A stretch of 64,000 nucleotides of DNA, taken from the NCBI RefSeq assembly GCF_038002345.1, contig NZ_JBBOCJ010000001.1, positions 7,130,001-7,194,000 of the forward strand. The letters are read 5' to 3'. A model generated the notes under the pieces. That model saw only the letters and a list, made by a program, of their open reading frames with translations, was not told the DNA's origin and ran no database searches. Numbering within the stretch: position 1 is the first letter of the stretch; the number at the start of each line of letters is the position of its first letter. Position numbers and translations under genes: made by a program. This DNA comes from Paenibacillus sp. FSL M7-0420 (GTDB taxonomy: Bacteria > Bacillota > Bacilli > Paenibacillales > Paenibacillaceae). Below, in pieces: positions 26,273-34,903 of the stretch.

Positions 26273-28033
26273 TTATTGGACAGCGTTAGACAGCTCTGTG
26301 AAAATAACCCCCAGGGCAAATGCGCCCGCATCCGGGTGGCCGATGCTGCGCTCACCTACCGTCCCGGCCCGGCCCATCCGCGCCACAATGGATTCGGTGC
26401 GCCGGGCTCCCTCAACAGCCGCTTCGGCCGCCTTGGCGAAGGCTTCCTTCAAGGACAGCTTCTGCTGGGCACTGCTCTTCCAGGCTTCAGCACAAGGGAC
26501 CAGCGCATCAATCAGCGTCTTATCGCCCACGACTGCCCCGCGACCGAAGGAACGTTCACCAGTAGCCTGGATGCCCTGAACCGCTGCTTCCAGCATTTCG
26601 GCCATCTCCAGCGTTTTCAGCGAGGTCCGGCCAGTGGCATATTTGCCTGCTGAGCGGAAGGCTGAGCCCCAGATTGGACCGGAAGCTCCGCCGCAATGCT
26701 CCATAATGATCAGGGAGCAGGCCTGAAGGAAGCTGCCGATATCCGTGGAATGATGCTGCACAAGCTCCTTCCATTCCCGCTTCAATTGCTTGAAACCCTT
26801 GGCGACACTCATCCCGAAGTCTCCATCACCCGCATGAGCATCCAGCTCACAGAAGGGAGCCTCATTCGCGATAATAATCTCACTCATCTTATCCACCAGA
26901 TAGATGATATTCTCCAGCCGCAGCCGTTCGTCACGGAGGACAGCGAAGCCCGGATCGGTCTCGGCCGTCAGGCTCACCTCAGCCTGAGTCTCCTGCTGCG
27001 GAAGAGGGCTGACGTATTGCACCGGCGCAAGCTCGCCCGTTAACCGGAGCGCCGGAGTATCGCAAGGCTCAGCAAGCCATCTGCGCAGCTCATCATCCAG
27101 CTTCATCAGGCTGATGGAAGCGCCGGCCATATCTATGCTGGTCATATAGTTGCCCACAAGAGATTGGCGGATGATGATCCCCCGTTCTCCCAGACTACGG
27201 ATCACGGAGTGATTGAGCAGGTACAGCTCCTGCAGAGGCGTTGCGCCGAAGCCGTTGACCAGCACCACCACCTCTCCGCCGTCCGGCTGATCCAGGTGCA
27301 GACTGGCCAGCAGGGCAGAGATCATACGTTCCGCCAGCTCATCGGCGGTCAGCAGCTTTTCTCTGCGGATGCCCGGCTCCCCATGAATGCCGACCCCATA
27401 CTCCATCTCATCCTCCTGAAGCTGGAAGGTAGGCGTACCCTTGGCCGGAACGGTACAGGAGGTAAAAGCAAAACCAAGACTGCGCACATGAGCAGCCGCA
27501 TGCTGCGCGGCCTGCTTCACCTCTGCCAGCGGCAGTCCGGCCTCGGCAGCCGCCCCGGCAACCTTATGCACCAGAATCGTGCCTGCAACCCCTCGGCGTC
27601 CCACCGTATACAGGCTGTCTTCTACTGCAATATCATCATCAACCTTCACATAGTCCACAGCCAGGCCGTCCTCAGCCGCCAGATAAGCCGCATTCTGGAA
27701 GTTCATCATATCGCCGCTGTAATTCTTGATGATCAGCAGCGCGCCCTTATGGCCGGTATGGTTGCGGATCGCCTGATAGACCTGAATCTGTGACGGGGAG
27801 GCGAAGACATCCCCGCAGACGGCTGCATCCAGCATTCCCAGACCGACCAGCCCGGCATGCGCCGGCTCATGGCCGCTGCCCCCGCCGCTGATCAGCGTTA
27901 CCTTGTCAGGATTCGGCGCAGACCTGGAGACAATTTTGTATTTGCTGTCGAATGTCAGCTGCGGATGAGCCATCACCAGTCCGCTGCACATCTCACGGAC
28001 GAGATTGGCCGGATCGTTGATTATCTTTTTCAT
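26273..28033 (-). CDS. dhaK: ATP-dependent dihydroxyacetone kinase (DhaK-DhaL fusion)
   Basis: 586 aa. The N-terminal DhaK domain (1 to about 335) has SGGGSGHEPAHAGLVG and the substrate-binding His in VGIHGEPG. The C-terminal DhaL domain (about 370-586) has the Mg-ATP motif HAGDGDFG and GGASGPIWGSAF. A single chain carrying both domains is the ATP-dependent type, unlike the PTS-driven split enzyme of E. coli. It phosphorylates dihydroxyacetone made by the adjacent glycerol dehydrogenase, feeding glycolysis. Its ATG overlaps the gldA stop by 4 nt and AAGGAG precedes it. Confidence 0.93.
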   Translation of the reverse strand: MKKIINDPANLVREMCSGLVMAHPQLTFDSKYKIVSRSAPNPDKVTLISGGGSGHEPAHAGLVGLGMLDAAVCGDVFASPSQIQVYQAIRNHTGHKGALLIIKNYSGDMMNFQNAAYLAAEDGLAVDYVKVDDDIAVEDSLYTVGRRGVAGTILVHKVAGAAAEAGLPLAEVKQAAQHAAAHVRSLGFAFTSCTVPAKGTPTFQLQEDEMEYGVGIHGEPGIRREKLLTADELAERMISALLASLHLDQPDGGEVVVLVNGFGATPLQELYLLNHSVIRSLGERGIIIRQSLVGNYMTSIDMAGASISLMKLDDELRRWLAEPCDTPALRLTGELAPVQYVSPLPQQETQAEVSLTAETDPGFAVLRDERLRLENIIYLVDKMSEIIIANEAPFCELDAHAGDGDFGMSVAKGFKQLKREWKELVQHHSTDIGSFLQACSLIIMEHCGGASGPIWGSAFRSAGKYATGRTSLKTLEMAEMLEAAVQGIQATGERSFGRGAVVGDKTLIDALVPCAEAWKSSAQQKLSLKEAFAKAAEAAVEGARRTESIVARMGRAGTVGERSIGHPDAGAFALGVIFTELSNAVQ

Positions 28034-29172
28034 ACGCGTTGCTCCTTGCTCTTCTTGAAGGCTTCGCCCAGCTTGTCAGCAACAGCAATGGCAGCGGCAA
28101 CCGCTTCAGCGGTAACCGGGAACGGCATCGAATGAATCGACTCCTCCGGGATACACGCCTTGCGGGCCACTTCCATCAGCTCCTCATGGGAGATGGAAGC
28201 GACACCAATATCGGCCAGGCATACAGGAAGGCTCACCGAGTGGCAGAAGGACAACACCTGATCGATCTCTGCCTGCTGCGCATTCTCCAGAACGAGCTGT
28301 GCGATCGTGCTGAAGGCCACCTTCTCGCCATGGTAATAGTGATGGGTGCCTTCGAGCGCCGTCAGACCGTTATGGATGGCATGTGCGGCAGCCAGACCGC
28401 TGCTCTCGAACCCGAGCCCCGACAGCAGGATGTTCGTTTCGATAATATTCTCCAGCGCCGGTGTCACCACGTTCTGATCACAAGCCAGCTTGGCCTTGGC
28501 CCCATCCTCCAGCAGGGTATCGTAGCATAAGCGGGCAAGGGCCAGCGCGGCTTTGGTGCCTTTGGCCTCCGTAATTACACCTGCATGCACTCCGCAAGGA
28601 AGCCCCGCATTGACATTGGAATAGGATGCCGCAGTAGCTCTGGCCTCGAAGTAGGTGGAGAGGGCATCGCCCATCCCGGATACCAGGAAGCGGGTAGGAG
28701 CCTGCGCGATAACAGTCGTATCAATCAGCACGACCGAAGGGCTGGCTTTGAAGTAAGCATAATCCTCGAAAGCGCCTTCAGAAGTGTAAATCACAGCGGA
28801 ATGGCTGGTGGGTGCATCGGTGGCTGCAATGGTAGGAACGATAATCAGCGCCTCGCCTTCTGCCACACATTTAGCCGTGTCGATGGCCTTGCCGCCGCCA
28901 AGACCGATAGTACAAGCACACTTATGCTCACGGGCCAGCTCCTGTAGTCTGGAAATCTCCTGCCGGGAGCATTCGCCCTGGAAATCCCCCTTCACGAGAG
29001 TAATGCCGAATTGACTGCTGGTGGCATCGAGCTTGGCCTGCACACGCTTCACATCATCCGGGTGCGCAATCAGCAGAGCCGATGTGCCGAAAGTACTGAC
29101 GAAGTATCCCAATTGAAGCAGCTCATCCTCACCTTGTGTGTATTTTGCCGGGCTGATAAAGGTTCTTCTCAT
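28030..29172 (-). CDS. gldA: Glycerol dehydrogenase (iron-type ADH family)
   Basis: About 380 aa. The NAD-binding GLGGGKAIDTAK and the metal-ligand region AAHAIHNGL plus HHYYHGEKVAF match GldA, which oxidises glycerol to dihydroxyacetone with NAD and zinc. GGAGG lies about 9 nt before ATG 29172; the in-frame start at 29244 lacks one. With the following DHA kinase it forms the oxidative branch of glycerol use. The divergent PocR/AraC gene is the likely activator. A sugar-alcohol dehydrogenase of related specificity cannot be excluded. Confidence 0.9.
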   Translation of the reverse strand: MRRTFISPAKYTQGEDELLQLGYFVSTFGTSALLIAHPDDVKRVQAKLDATSSQFGITLVKGDFQGECSRQEISRLQELAREHKCACTIGLGGGKAIDTAKCVAEGEALIIVPTIAATDAPTSHSAVIYTSEGAFEDYAYFKASPSVVLIDTTVIAQAPTRFLVSGMGDALSTYFEARATAASYSNVNAGLPCGVHAGVITEAKGTKAALALARLCYDTLLEDGAKAKLACDQNVVTPALENIIETNILLSGLGFESSGLAAAHAIHNGLTALEGTHHYYHGEKVAFSTIAQLVLENAQQAEIDQVLSFCHSVSLPVCLADIGVASISHEELMEVARKACIPEESIHSMPFPVTAEAVAAAIAVADKLGEAFKKSKEQRV

Positions 29173-29343
29173 TCTTTCATTCCTCCTCGAGTCGTATGTC
29201 CCCATTATAGACAAGTGGATAGAGGGGCGCATGGGACAAAGCAAACGAATTAATATGCTGCAAAATAGTATTATTATGTTCTAGACATCTGAATTATAAT
29301 TATTTTGTACTCATTGTGACTGTAGATGGAAAGGGTGAGCCGG

Positions 29344-30348
29344 ATGCAATCCAAATTCGACTTGAAGTATATCATTGATATGGACGAATGGGGCAAGCTT
29401 CAGGAATCGTTGTCCCTGGTGACGCGCATGGCCATCATTATGGTCGATTATAAAGGCGTGCCGGTTACGGCACATAGCCGCTGTCAGGCCTTCTGCCAGA
29501 CCGTGCGCAGCGACAAGGAATTCTCGCCCTATTGTCAAAAATGTGACGCGCGCGGAGGTCTGGAGGCTGTACGGCTGAGCCGGCCCTATATCTACCGCTG
29601 CCACTTCGATATTCTCGACATTGCTATCCCTATCATTGTCGATAATCAGTACATCGGGGCGCTGATGGCCGGACAGATCCGGCTGGCGGAGGGAAGCGGC
29701 CCGAATCTGGAGCAGATTGTGTCCCGTCCGCAGCAGGACGCCATGACGGAGGATCGGGCCCGGAAGTACGAGTTGCTGCCTGTCATGACGTATGAGGAGG
29801 TTGTGGCCACCGCCGATATGCTCTATCATTTGTGCAACTATGTGGTCAAGGAATCGATCCTGAAGCATGAGCTGCTGGAGCGGAACCGGCAGCATGAGGC
29901 CTTGAACCCGCAGCAGGAGTCCAAGCCGAAGCCCGAGCTGTCTGCGCTGCCCGTAGAGCCGCCCTCGGCTCCCAAGACTCCGGCCTCTTCGGGAAGCGCA
30001 TACAAGACGGAATGCATAAGTCCTACGCTGCAGCCTGCTTTTGACTATATGCTAAGCCACCGGGAGGAGAATTTCTCGCTGAAAATGCTTGCTCAGCTAT
30101 GCCATATCAGTCCGAGCTACTTCAGCCGCCTGTTCACCAGGGAGATGGGCGAGCCTTTCTCCCTATATGTCGCCCGCATGAAGGTCGGGTGGGCGAAGGA
30201 GCTGCTGGCAACAACGGATTGGTCAGTCAACGAGATCAGCAATCACTTGAATTTTTGCGATGCCGGCTATTTCATTAAGATCTTCAAGAAATACGAGTCG
30301 GCAACTCCCCGGTCCTACCGTGCTTCTCTCATAACAAATCGAATATAA
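29344..30348 (+). CDS. PocR/AraC-type regulator of glycerol or diol use
   Basis: About 334 aa. An N-terminal PocR sensory domain (about 8-170), rich in cysteines (FCQTVRSDKEFSPYCQKC), is followed by a proline-rich linker and a C-terminal double helix-turn-helix of the AraC family (LAQLCHISPSYFSRLFTREMG). PocR domains sense small hydrocarbon derivatives such as 1,2-propanediol. It is divergent from gldA-dhaK with about 170 bp between starts. AAGGGTGAG supports ATG 29344; an ATG at 29326 has no site. Confidence 0.88.
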   Translation: MQSKFDLKYIIDMDEWGKLQESLSLVTRMAIIMVDYKGVPVTAHSRCQAFCQTVRSDKEFSPYCQKCDARGGLEAVRLSRPYIYRCHFDILDIAIPIIVDNQYIGALMAGQIRLAEGSGPNLEQIVSRPQQDAMTEDRARKYELLPVMTYEEVVATADMLYHLCNYVVKESILKHELLERNRQHEALNPQQESKPKPELSALPVEPPSAPKTPASSGSAYKTECISPTLQPAFDYMLSHREENFSLKMLAQLCHISPSYFSRLFTREMGEPFSLYVARMKVGWAKELLATTDWSVNEISNHLNFCDAGYFIKIFKKYESATPRSYRASLITNRI

Positions 30349-30383
30349 TAGATGTAACACTATTTGAGCAGGGGGGTAGCCAC

Positions 30384-30659
30384 ATGAAGCTGAACGAACA
30401 AGGTGTGCTCATCATTGAAGAGGATGATATCCACGACATGTACTTTTTTCTGGTCCATGACGGGTTGACATTCAAGGATTCTTTCGAGATTGGGCTGGAA
30501 AGGCATAAGATTGAGCTGTACCCCGGCAGCGTATCTGCTATTGTTCCCCCGCAGGCCATGCCCGAGGACTATGGCTACCCGGAAGAAGATCTTCCCCGTA
30601 TAGTGGAGGGGATTTATTCAGCCGTCCGTGAGTATGATCCGGGCTTCGGAGTGTGGTAA
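30384..30659 (+). CDS. Small hypothetical protein, 91 aa
   Basis: An acidic, soluble 91-aa protein preceded by AGGGGGGT 8 nt before the ATG. It follows the PocR/AraC gene by 35 bp on the same strand and may share its transcript. Hydrophobic strands alternate with acidic turns (VLIIEEDDIHDMYFFLVHDG). I recognise no family or motif. Confidence 0.6.
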   Translation: MKLNEQGVLIIEEDDIHDMYFFLVHDGLTFKDSFEIGLERHKIELYPGSVSAIVPPQAMPEDYGYPEEDLPRIVEGIYSAVREYDPGFGVW

Positions 30660-30683
30660 CATCCCTGCTGCCTGTCTACAGCA

Positions 30684-31850
30684 TCAAGGGATAACCAGGC
30701 CGTTCTTGAACGCCAGCTTCACATCATTCTCACGGACATAGGCGGAATAGTCCCAGGATTCTCCCTCCTGCAGCCGCTTGTAGGTCTGATGAATATTCCG
30801 GCGCCAAGGCGACGGCCGGCTGTTGAAGTAATGCGTGAAGAAGCGCTGCGCCTGCTCTTGTGTGCCGAAACACAGCAAATAGGCCAGCGGACTGGATTCA
30901 GTATCGCAGATGCCGGGGAATCCTGCGCCGCAGGCGGCAAGCTGCTCCAGTGCGCGGGGACGGTCTGCGAACAGCTCGAACAGCGGCAGGACACGTTCCC
31001 CGATCTGCTGACCAATACTCTCCAGGGAGGAATCCAGCTGTGAGCCGGCGACCTGCCAGACGATGGCGCTAGAGAATTTCTGCGGCCTGCGCAGCGAGCC
31101 GAACAGTACGGTATCGTCCCCTCTGCCGGTTTGTCCGGCAAGCCATTTTTTGAGGGGCTTGCTGGCAATCCACAGGTTCACCGTCATCCGCACATCGGTG
31201 CGGGTGTTGTAAGACTGCGGTTGGAAAGAGAGCTCGAATACGGTATCTTTGTCGGCCGCTGTTTTTTTCCATACCGTACCCGTCTTATTTGATCTGAAGC
31301 CCTCGGCCTGGAGGAACTGCTGTCCGATCTGCTGACAGGCCTGAAGGAATTGAGCTTTGGGATCGAGCTTACGGTTGGACAGACCTTCTGACCAGACCTC
31401 CCACTGGGCATAACGTTCGTCCAGCAAGGGCTGCAGGCGGTCATAATTCTCACAGGTGTTCTCCACATGATAGATGCTGGGGTATTCGCGGCCTTGTTCA
31501 GCCGCCTGGCGGTTGAAGACTTCACAATAATCATTAAGATAGCTTCCATACTGTGCGGCGAAGGCCGATTGACCGTCGTAATAATCAGTGGCGAAGGCAT
31601 TGCCGCGCTCATCCAGATCTTCATCCCAGAATTTCCCGTCGCAATACTCCAGCAGGTAATCCAGCCCCGTGAGCTCACGGCGTTTCAGCCGCTTCAGCGC
31701 CTCCGCCGACTCCTCAAGGTGAATTTCCCCCGCCATACCGCGGCCTAAGGCCCAGGCTAGAAACATGCCGATATGAATCCCGCCATTCTCTTCCGGCAGA
31801 TCCGAGGGATAATCTCCCCCGGAATGCCAATCGATCCGGTCATATGCCAT
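30684..31850 (-). CDS. Two-part protein: DUF7832-like N-terminus, DUF4304-like C-terminus
   Basis: 388 aa. Residues 1-140, opening YDRIDWHSGGDYPSDLPEEN and continuing GIHIGMFLAWAL, look like a DUF7832-type domain. Residues about 165-300, including AEGFRSNKTGTVWKKT and SFQPQSYN, resemble DUF4304. Neither has a known biochemical role; both occur in accessory regions near toxin-immunity genes in other bacteria, but assignment here is tentative. AAAGGAG precedes the ATG. It is 25 bp downstream of the next unknown gene and is probably co-transcribed. Confidence 0.6.
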   Translation of the reverse strand: MAYDRIDWHSGGDYPSDLPEENGGIHIGMFLAWALGRGMAGEIHLEESAEALKRLKRRELTGLDYLLEYCDGKFWDEDLDERGNAFATDYYDGQSAFAAQYGSYLNDYCEVFNRQAAEQGREYPSIYHVENTCENYDRLQPLLDERYAQWEVWSEGLSNRKLDPKAQFLQACQQIGQQFLQAEGFRSNKTGTVWKKTAADKDTVFELSFQPQSYNTRTDVRMTVNLWIASKPLKKWLAGQTGRGDDTVLFGSLRRPQKFSSAIVWQVAGSQLDSSLESIGQQIGERVLPLFELFADRPRALEQLAACGAGFPGICDTESSPLAYLLCFGTQEQAQRFFTHYFNSRPSPWRRNIHQTYKRLQEGESWDYSAYVRENDVKLAFKNGLVIP

Positions 31851-31875
31851 ATAGGTCTCCTTTCGGCCAGGAGCT

Positions 31876-32718
31876 CTAGCTCCCGGCTTCCCTTCTTAAT
31901 ACAAATTGATACACTTCATCACCCGCTAAATCCCACTCTACTTTGCTTTCAGGAATCTGAGCAAGCGGGGTGGTCAGCAGTGGATGGTCTACTGAAACGT
32001 TATTAAGCCCCTTGGCCTGTCTCATTTTTTGGATGAGCCGAACTTCATAAGGGATGTAATTCAAGCATAGAATTTCTGCGAATTTATTAGTCAGATCCAG
32101 CGAGCTGTAGATATGGTAATCGCAGATTTCACCCATCAGGCTGCGCAGCAGCGCTTCATCCGTGGTAGACCAATGATCGAGAAGCCTCCGGTACACATGC
32201 TGCTCCGGCAACACCGGATACAGCTCCTGATTGATCTGCTCCGTGATGAATAAGTCATGTAACAACGCCATGAACAAATGATGCGTCTCCTTGAGGGCAT
32301 AGCGCTGTGCATCTTTTTCAAATATCATCTGAAAATAGTCCCTGGCTAATTGCGCCAGCTCCTTCATATCCCATAGCAAGGCTAATCCTATGATACAGCC
32401 TATCGTTCTTGAAGAGACCTCTTTATAATCAAACAGCCTCCGCAGGATATGTTCCTCCCAATAAAGAAACCGGGTAACATACTTCCACCCTTCCTGTTCC
32501 CCGTTCAGAATCAGATGTTTCGGATAATCTCCGCCATGTACACCGATTCCAAGGGTCAGGTTTCTGGCGATGGTCTCTTTGTATCCGTCTTTGATGTCGT
32601 CCTGGATACTTTCTTTAATTAACGTATACCATTCTTTGAGTTCTTCTTCGGATACGGTTTTCTTTTGGAGGGTACGGATCTCTTTGTTGAATGCTTTTAT
32701 TAATTTGCGGTGTTCCAT
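31876..32718 (-). CDS. Hypothetical helical protein, 280 aa
   Basis: A soluble, mainly helical 280-aa protein with AGGGAG before its ATG. Features include a charged N-terminal helix and a central region with IGCIIGLALLWDMKELAQLA. I recognise no family. It is the first gene of a two-gene unit with the DUF7832/DUF4304-like gene, so the two may act together; the size and solitary setting resemble immunity-type genes, but nothing proves this. Confidence 0.6.
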   Translation of the reverse strand: MEHRKLIKAFNKEIRTLQKKTVSEEELKEWYTLIKESIQDDIKDGYKETIARNLTLGIGVHGGDYPKHLILNGEQEGWKYVTRFLYWEEHILRRLFDYKEVSSRTIGCIIGLALLWDMKELAQLARDYFQMIFEKDAQRYALKETHHLFMALLHDLFITEQINQELYPVLPEQHVYRRLLDHWSTTDEALLRSLMGEICDYHIYSSLDLTNKFAEILCLNYIPYEVRLIQKMRQAKGLNNVSVDHPLLTTPLAQIPESKVEWDLAGDEVYQFVLRREAGS

Positions 32719-32857
32719 CTGCTCACTCCCTGTAAGAGATCGTTAATCCAGGTGGCCCTAGCGGGTGCCGGATTTGTCATTAAGGATGGAATTCAGTACA
32801 ATGATCAGCATCGGAAGGTACTACCACAGATTATGATATACAGAAGGTGACACCGCA

Positions 32858-33712
32858 ATGGAAAGTGGAGATTTGAGGATTTTTCAGGCTGTGGCCCGTG
32901 AGGGTACGATTACGAAGGCTGCGCAAGCCTTGAACTATGTTCAGTCCAATGTGACCAGCCGGATTCAGTTCCTGGAGGCCGAGCTGAAGGTCCCGCTGTT
33001 CCACCGGTCCAACCGGGGAATGAAGTTAACGCCTGCGGGTGAGAACCTGCTGGAATACGCGAATGCCATACTGATGCTAATGGATGAGGCTGTCCAATCA
33101 ACACAATACTCCGAGCACCCGGCAGGCCCTCTGCGAATCGGCTCTATTGAGACAACAGCGGTCATTCATCTCACATCCATGATCGCTGACTACCATTCCC
33201 GCTACCCCGATGTCCATCTGTCGCTCATCACGGGTGAAACGCATGACCTTCTGCGCAAGGTGCTTGATCATAAACTGGATGGTGCCTTCGTCTATGGACC
33301 TATAGACCAGCCGGATATCGGGCATGTTGCGGCTTACGAGGAGGAACTGGTGCTAATTGCTGAACCGGGGACAACTGAGTTGCATGAGTTGCTGCACAAG
33401 CCCATGCTGTTTTTCGACGTTGGCTGCACGCACCGCGTCAAAGCGGAGCGCTTCCTGCGCCAGAGCGGGATGCACTCGGTTCAGATCCGGGAATTCGGCA
33501 CGCTGGAAATGATACTACACGGAGTATCCGCCGGACTCGGCGTATCCCTGCTGCCTGAGTCCTCGATCCGCAAGGCGGAAGAGGCCGGACGAATCATCTC
33601 CCACCGCCTCCCCGAAGAATACCGAAAGCTAGAGGTATGGTTGATATACCGCTGCAACGCCGTGCTTTCCAGTGCAATGTCCAGGTTTTTGGAGATGGTG
33701 GGGCAGAGATAG
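32858..33712 (+). CDS. LysR-family transcriptional regulator
   Basis: 284 aa. The N-terminal winged helix (DLRIFQAVAREGTITKAAQA, then LNYVQSNVTSRIQFLEAEL) and LFHRSNRGMKLTPAG are textbook LysR features. The substrate-binding domain covers about residues 90-280. A ribosome site (AGAAGG) precedes the ATG. Unusually, no clear divergent target lies next to it: the upstream gene is the unknown 280-aa protein. A 43-codon ORF begins 2 bp after its stop. Confidence 0.87.
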   Translation: MESGDLRIFQAVAREGTITKAAQALNYVQSNVTSRIQFLEAELKVPLFHRSNRGMKLTPAGENLLEYANAILMLMDEAVQSTQYSEHPAGPLRIGSIETTAVIHLTSMIADYHSRYPDVHLSLITGETHDLLRKVLDHKLDGAFVYGPIDQPDIGHVAAYEEELVLIAEPGTTELHELLHKPMLFFDVGCTHRVKAERFLRQSGMHSVQIREFGTLEMILHGVSAGLGVSLLPESSIRKAEEAGRIISHRLPEEYRKLEVWLIYRCNAVLSSAMSRFLEMVGQR

Positions 33713-33714
33713 TA

Positions 33715-33846
33715 ATGATAAAAGGAATATTTTCCTTGAACGATACACCCCACACCCTTAAACAAATTATCGGAGGCTTAAAGATTACTCCCTCCTACTT
33801 TAAATTGGTTGAACTTGAGTATGACAGAGACTGGGAGCAGGATTGA
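33715..33846 (+). CDS. Possible small protein, 43 aa
   Basis: An ORF beginning MIKGIFSLNDTPHTLKQIIG starts 2 bp after the LysR stop, with GGTGGGG about 11 nt upstream inside lysR. It ends before the second 51-bp repeat array. Composition looks protein-like, but no family was recognised; it could be a coupled microprotein or the remnant of a longer gene. Confidence 0.3.
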   Translation: MIKGIFSLNDTPHTLKQIIGGLKITPSYFKLVELEYDRDWEQD

Positions 33847-33889
33847 AGCAACTCTCTAGCTCAATCCAAGCATAAAATGCCTACGGCAT

Positions 33890-34076
33890 CCCCGTTGTGA
33901 TCGGTTTTTCGACCTTATCGGGCCCACTCGCCTCTGCCGCACCGAATGTGATCGGTTTTTCGACCTTATCCGGCCCACTCGCCTCCGCCGCACCGAATGT
34001 GGTTGGTTTTTCGACCATATCTGGCCCACACACCTCCGCCGCACCGAATGTGGTCGGTTTTTCGACCTTATCCGGC
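33890..34076. repeat. 51-bp tandem repeat array 2 (four units)
   Basis: Units begin at 33896, 33947, 33998 and 34049, each 51 bp apart. All share GTNNTCGGTTTTTCGACC followed by (T/A)TATC(T/C/G)GG and a GCC-rich tail. The minus strand reads as 17-codon repeats such as KVEKPITFGAAEASGPD, in frame through all four units. The core ATCGGTTTTTCGA is the same as in array 1 and the solitary unit at 39899, although the rest differs. The intergenic stretch 33847-34265 otherwise holds only a terminator. Confidence 0.85.
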
Positions 34077-34204
34077 TGTTCGGTGAAATCAGCGAAGTCA
34101 TTCCTATTACTGAACCAGAATATAGTCATCCTGCCGATGCTCCAAGACACTTACCCCCAACTTTATACACAACTTATCCACATTGGACGAAAATCATAAT
34201 CTCC

Positions 34205-34250
34205 TAATCAATAAAAAAGATCAGAACCTATTCCCTCAGGCTCTGATCTT
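34205..34250 (-). terminator. Rho-independent terminator
   Basis: AAGATCAGAACC (34217-34228) pairs with GGCTCTGATCTT (34239-34250) with one mismatch. On the minus strand TTTTTTATTG follows. It ends the SUKH gene at 34266. Confidence 0.75.
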
Positions 34251-34265
34251 CTCGCATCTTAGAAT

Positions 34266-34778
34266 CTATCTATTCGAATTCGACATCAGCCAGGCCAGGA
34301 ATTCCCCGAACGAATCGGCTACCTTCTCAACCTCTTCGAATTCAGGCTCACATCCATGAACAATAGCCCCGCTATCCGTTGTTAAATCGATGGCATAGAA
34401 GGAATATCCATCCTCCACAGACATTACGATCGGCAAGTGATGATCCCACCAGGCCGTGATCTCGGACTGCCAAGCTGGATCACCCGCTGCTGCCTCCACG
34501 CTAAGCATTTCAAATTCATTCCACCGGAATTCGGTTTCCGCGCTATGATTGAACTCAGCCTCACCAATAAACCAGGTTTGTTCATCCGGTGCAACGCAGG
34601 TCTCAACTGCCTTTAGAAATTCTAAATACTCATTGGGGAGTCCTTTATATCTGGAAGTAATGCCGCTATTCAAATGCAGCTGAGCACCGGACTTTCTCCT
34701 TACCTCCCAGCCGTTTACCTCCGCCCAAATGATAAATTCCCCAATCTGCGTTTGTCCTTTTCCACTATTCATGTCCAA
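34266..34778 (-). CDS. SMI1/KNR4 (SUKH) family protein
   Basis: 170 aa, single domain. The segment YKGLPNEYLEFLKAVE and the C-terminal YAIDLTTDSGAIVHGCEPEF, then ADSFGEFLAWL, match SUKH proteins. SUKH proteins often neutralise secreted nuclease or other polymorphic toxins, but no toxin is adjacent. Two starts are possible: TTG at 34778 with AGGTG well spaced, or ATG at 34772. It has its own terminator and is probably monocistronic. Confidence 0.75.
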   Translation of the reverse strand: MDMNSGKGQTQIGEFIIWAEVNGWEVRRKSGAQLHLNSGITSRYKGLPNEYLEFLKAVETCVAPDEQTWFIGEAEFNHSAETEFRWNEFEMLSVEAAAGDPAWQSEITAWWDHHLPIVMSVEDGYSFYAIDLTTDSGAIVHGCEPEFEEVEKVADSFGEFLAWLMSNSNR

Positions 34779-34864
34779 ATGCTACACCTGCCCATCCGCT
34801 TAAGAAATGGAAACTACCATACTAATATACCATTTCCGCAGGTCTGCTTACTATCGAAAAGGAA

Positions 34865-34895
34865 AAGCACCCGCCCTATGAAGCAACAGGCGCTT
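34865..34895 (-). terminator. Terminator of the AraC/GyrI gene
   Basis: AAGCACC (34865-34871) pairs with GGCGCTT (34889-34895) with one wobble, followed on the minus strand by TTCCTTTTC. It lies 9 bp beyond the stop. Confidence 0.5.
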
Positions 34896-34903
34896 GGCAG
34901 CAA

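Noticed and set aside
27164..27793. 209-codon plus-strand ORF
   Set aside because: It lies antisense to the dihydroxyacetone kinase domain and has no supporting signals.
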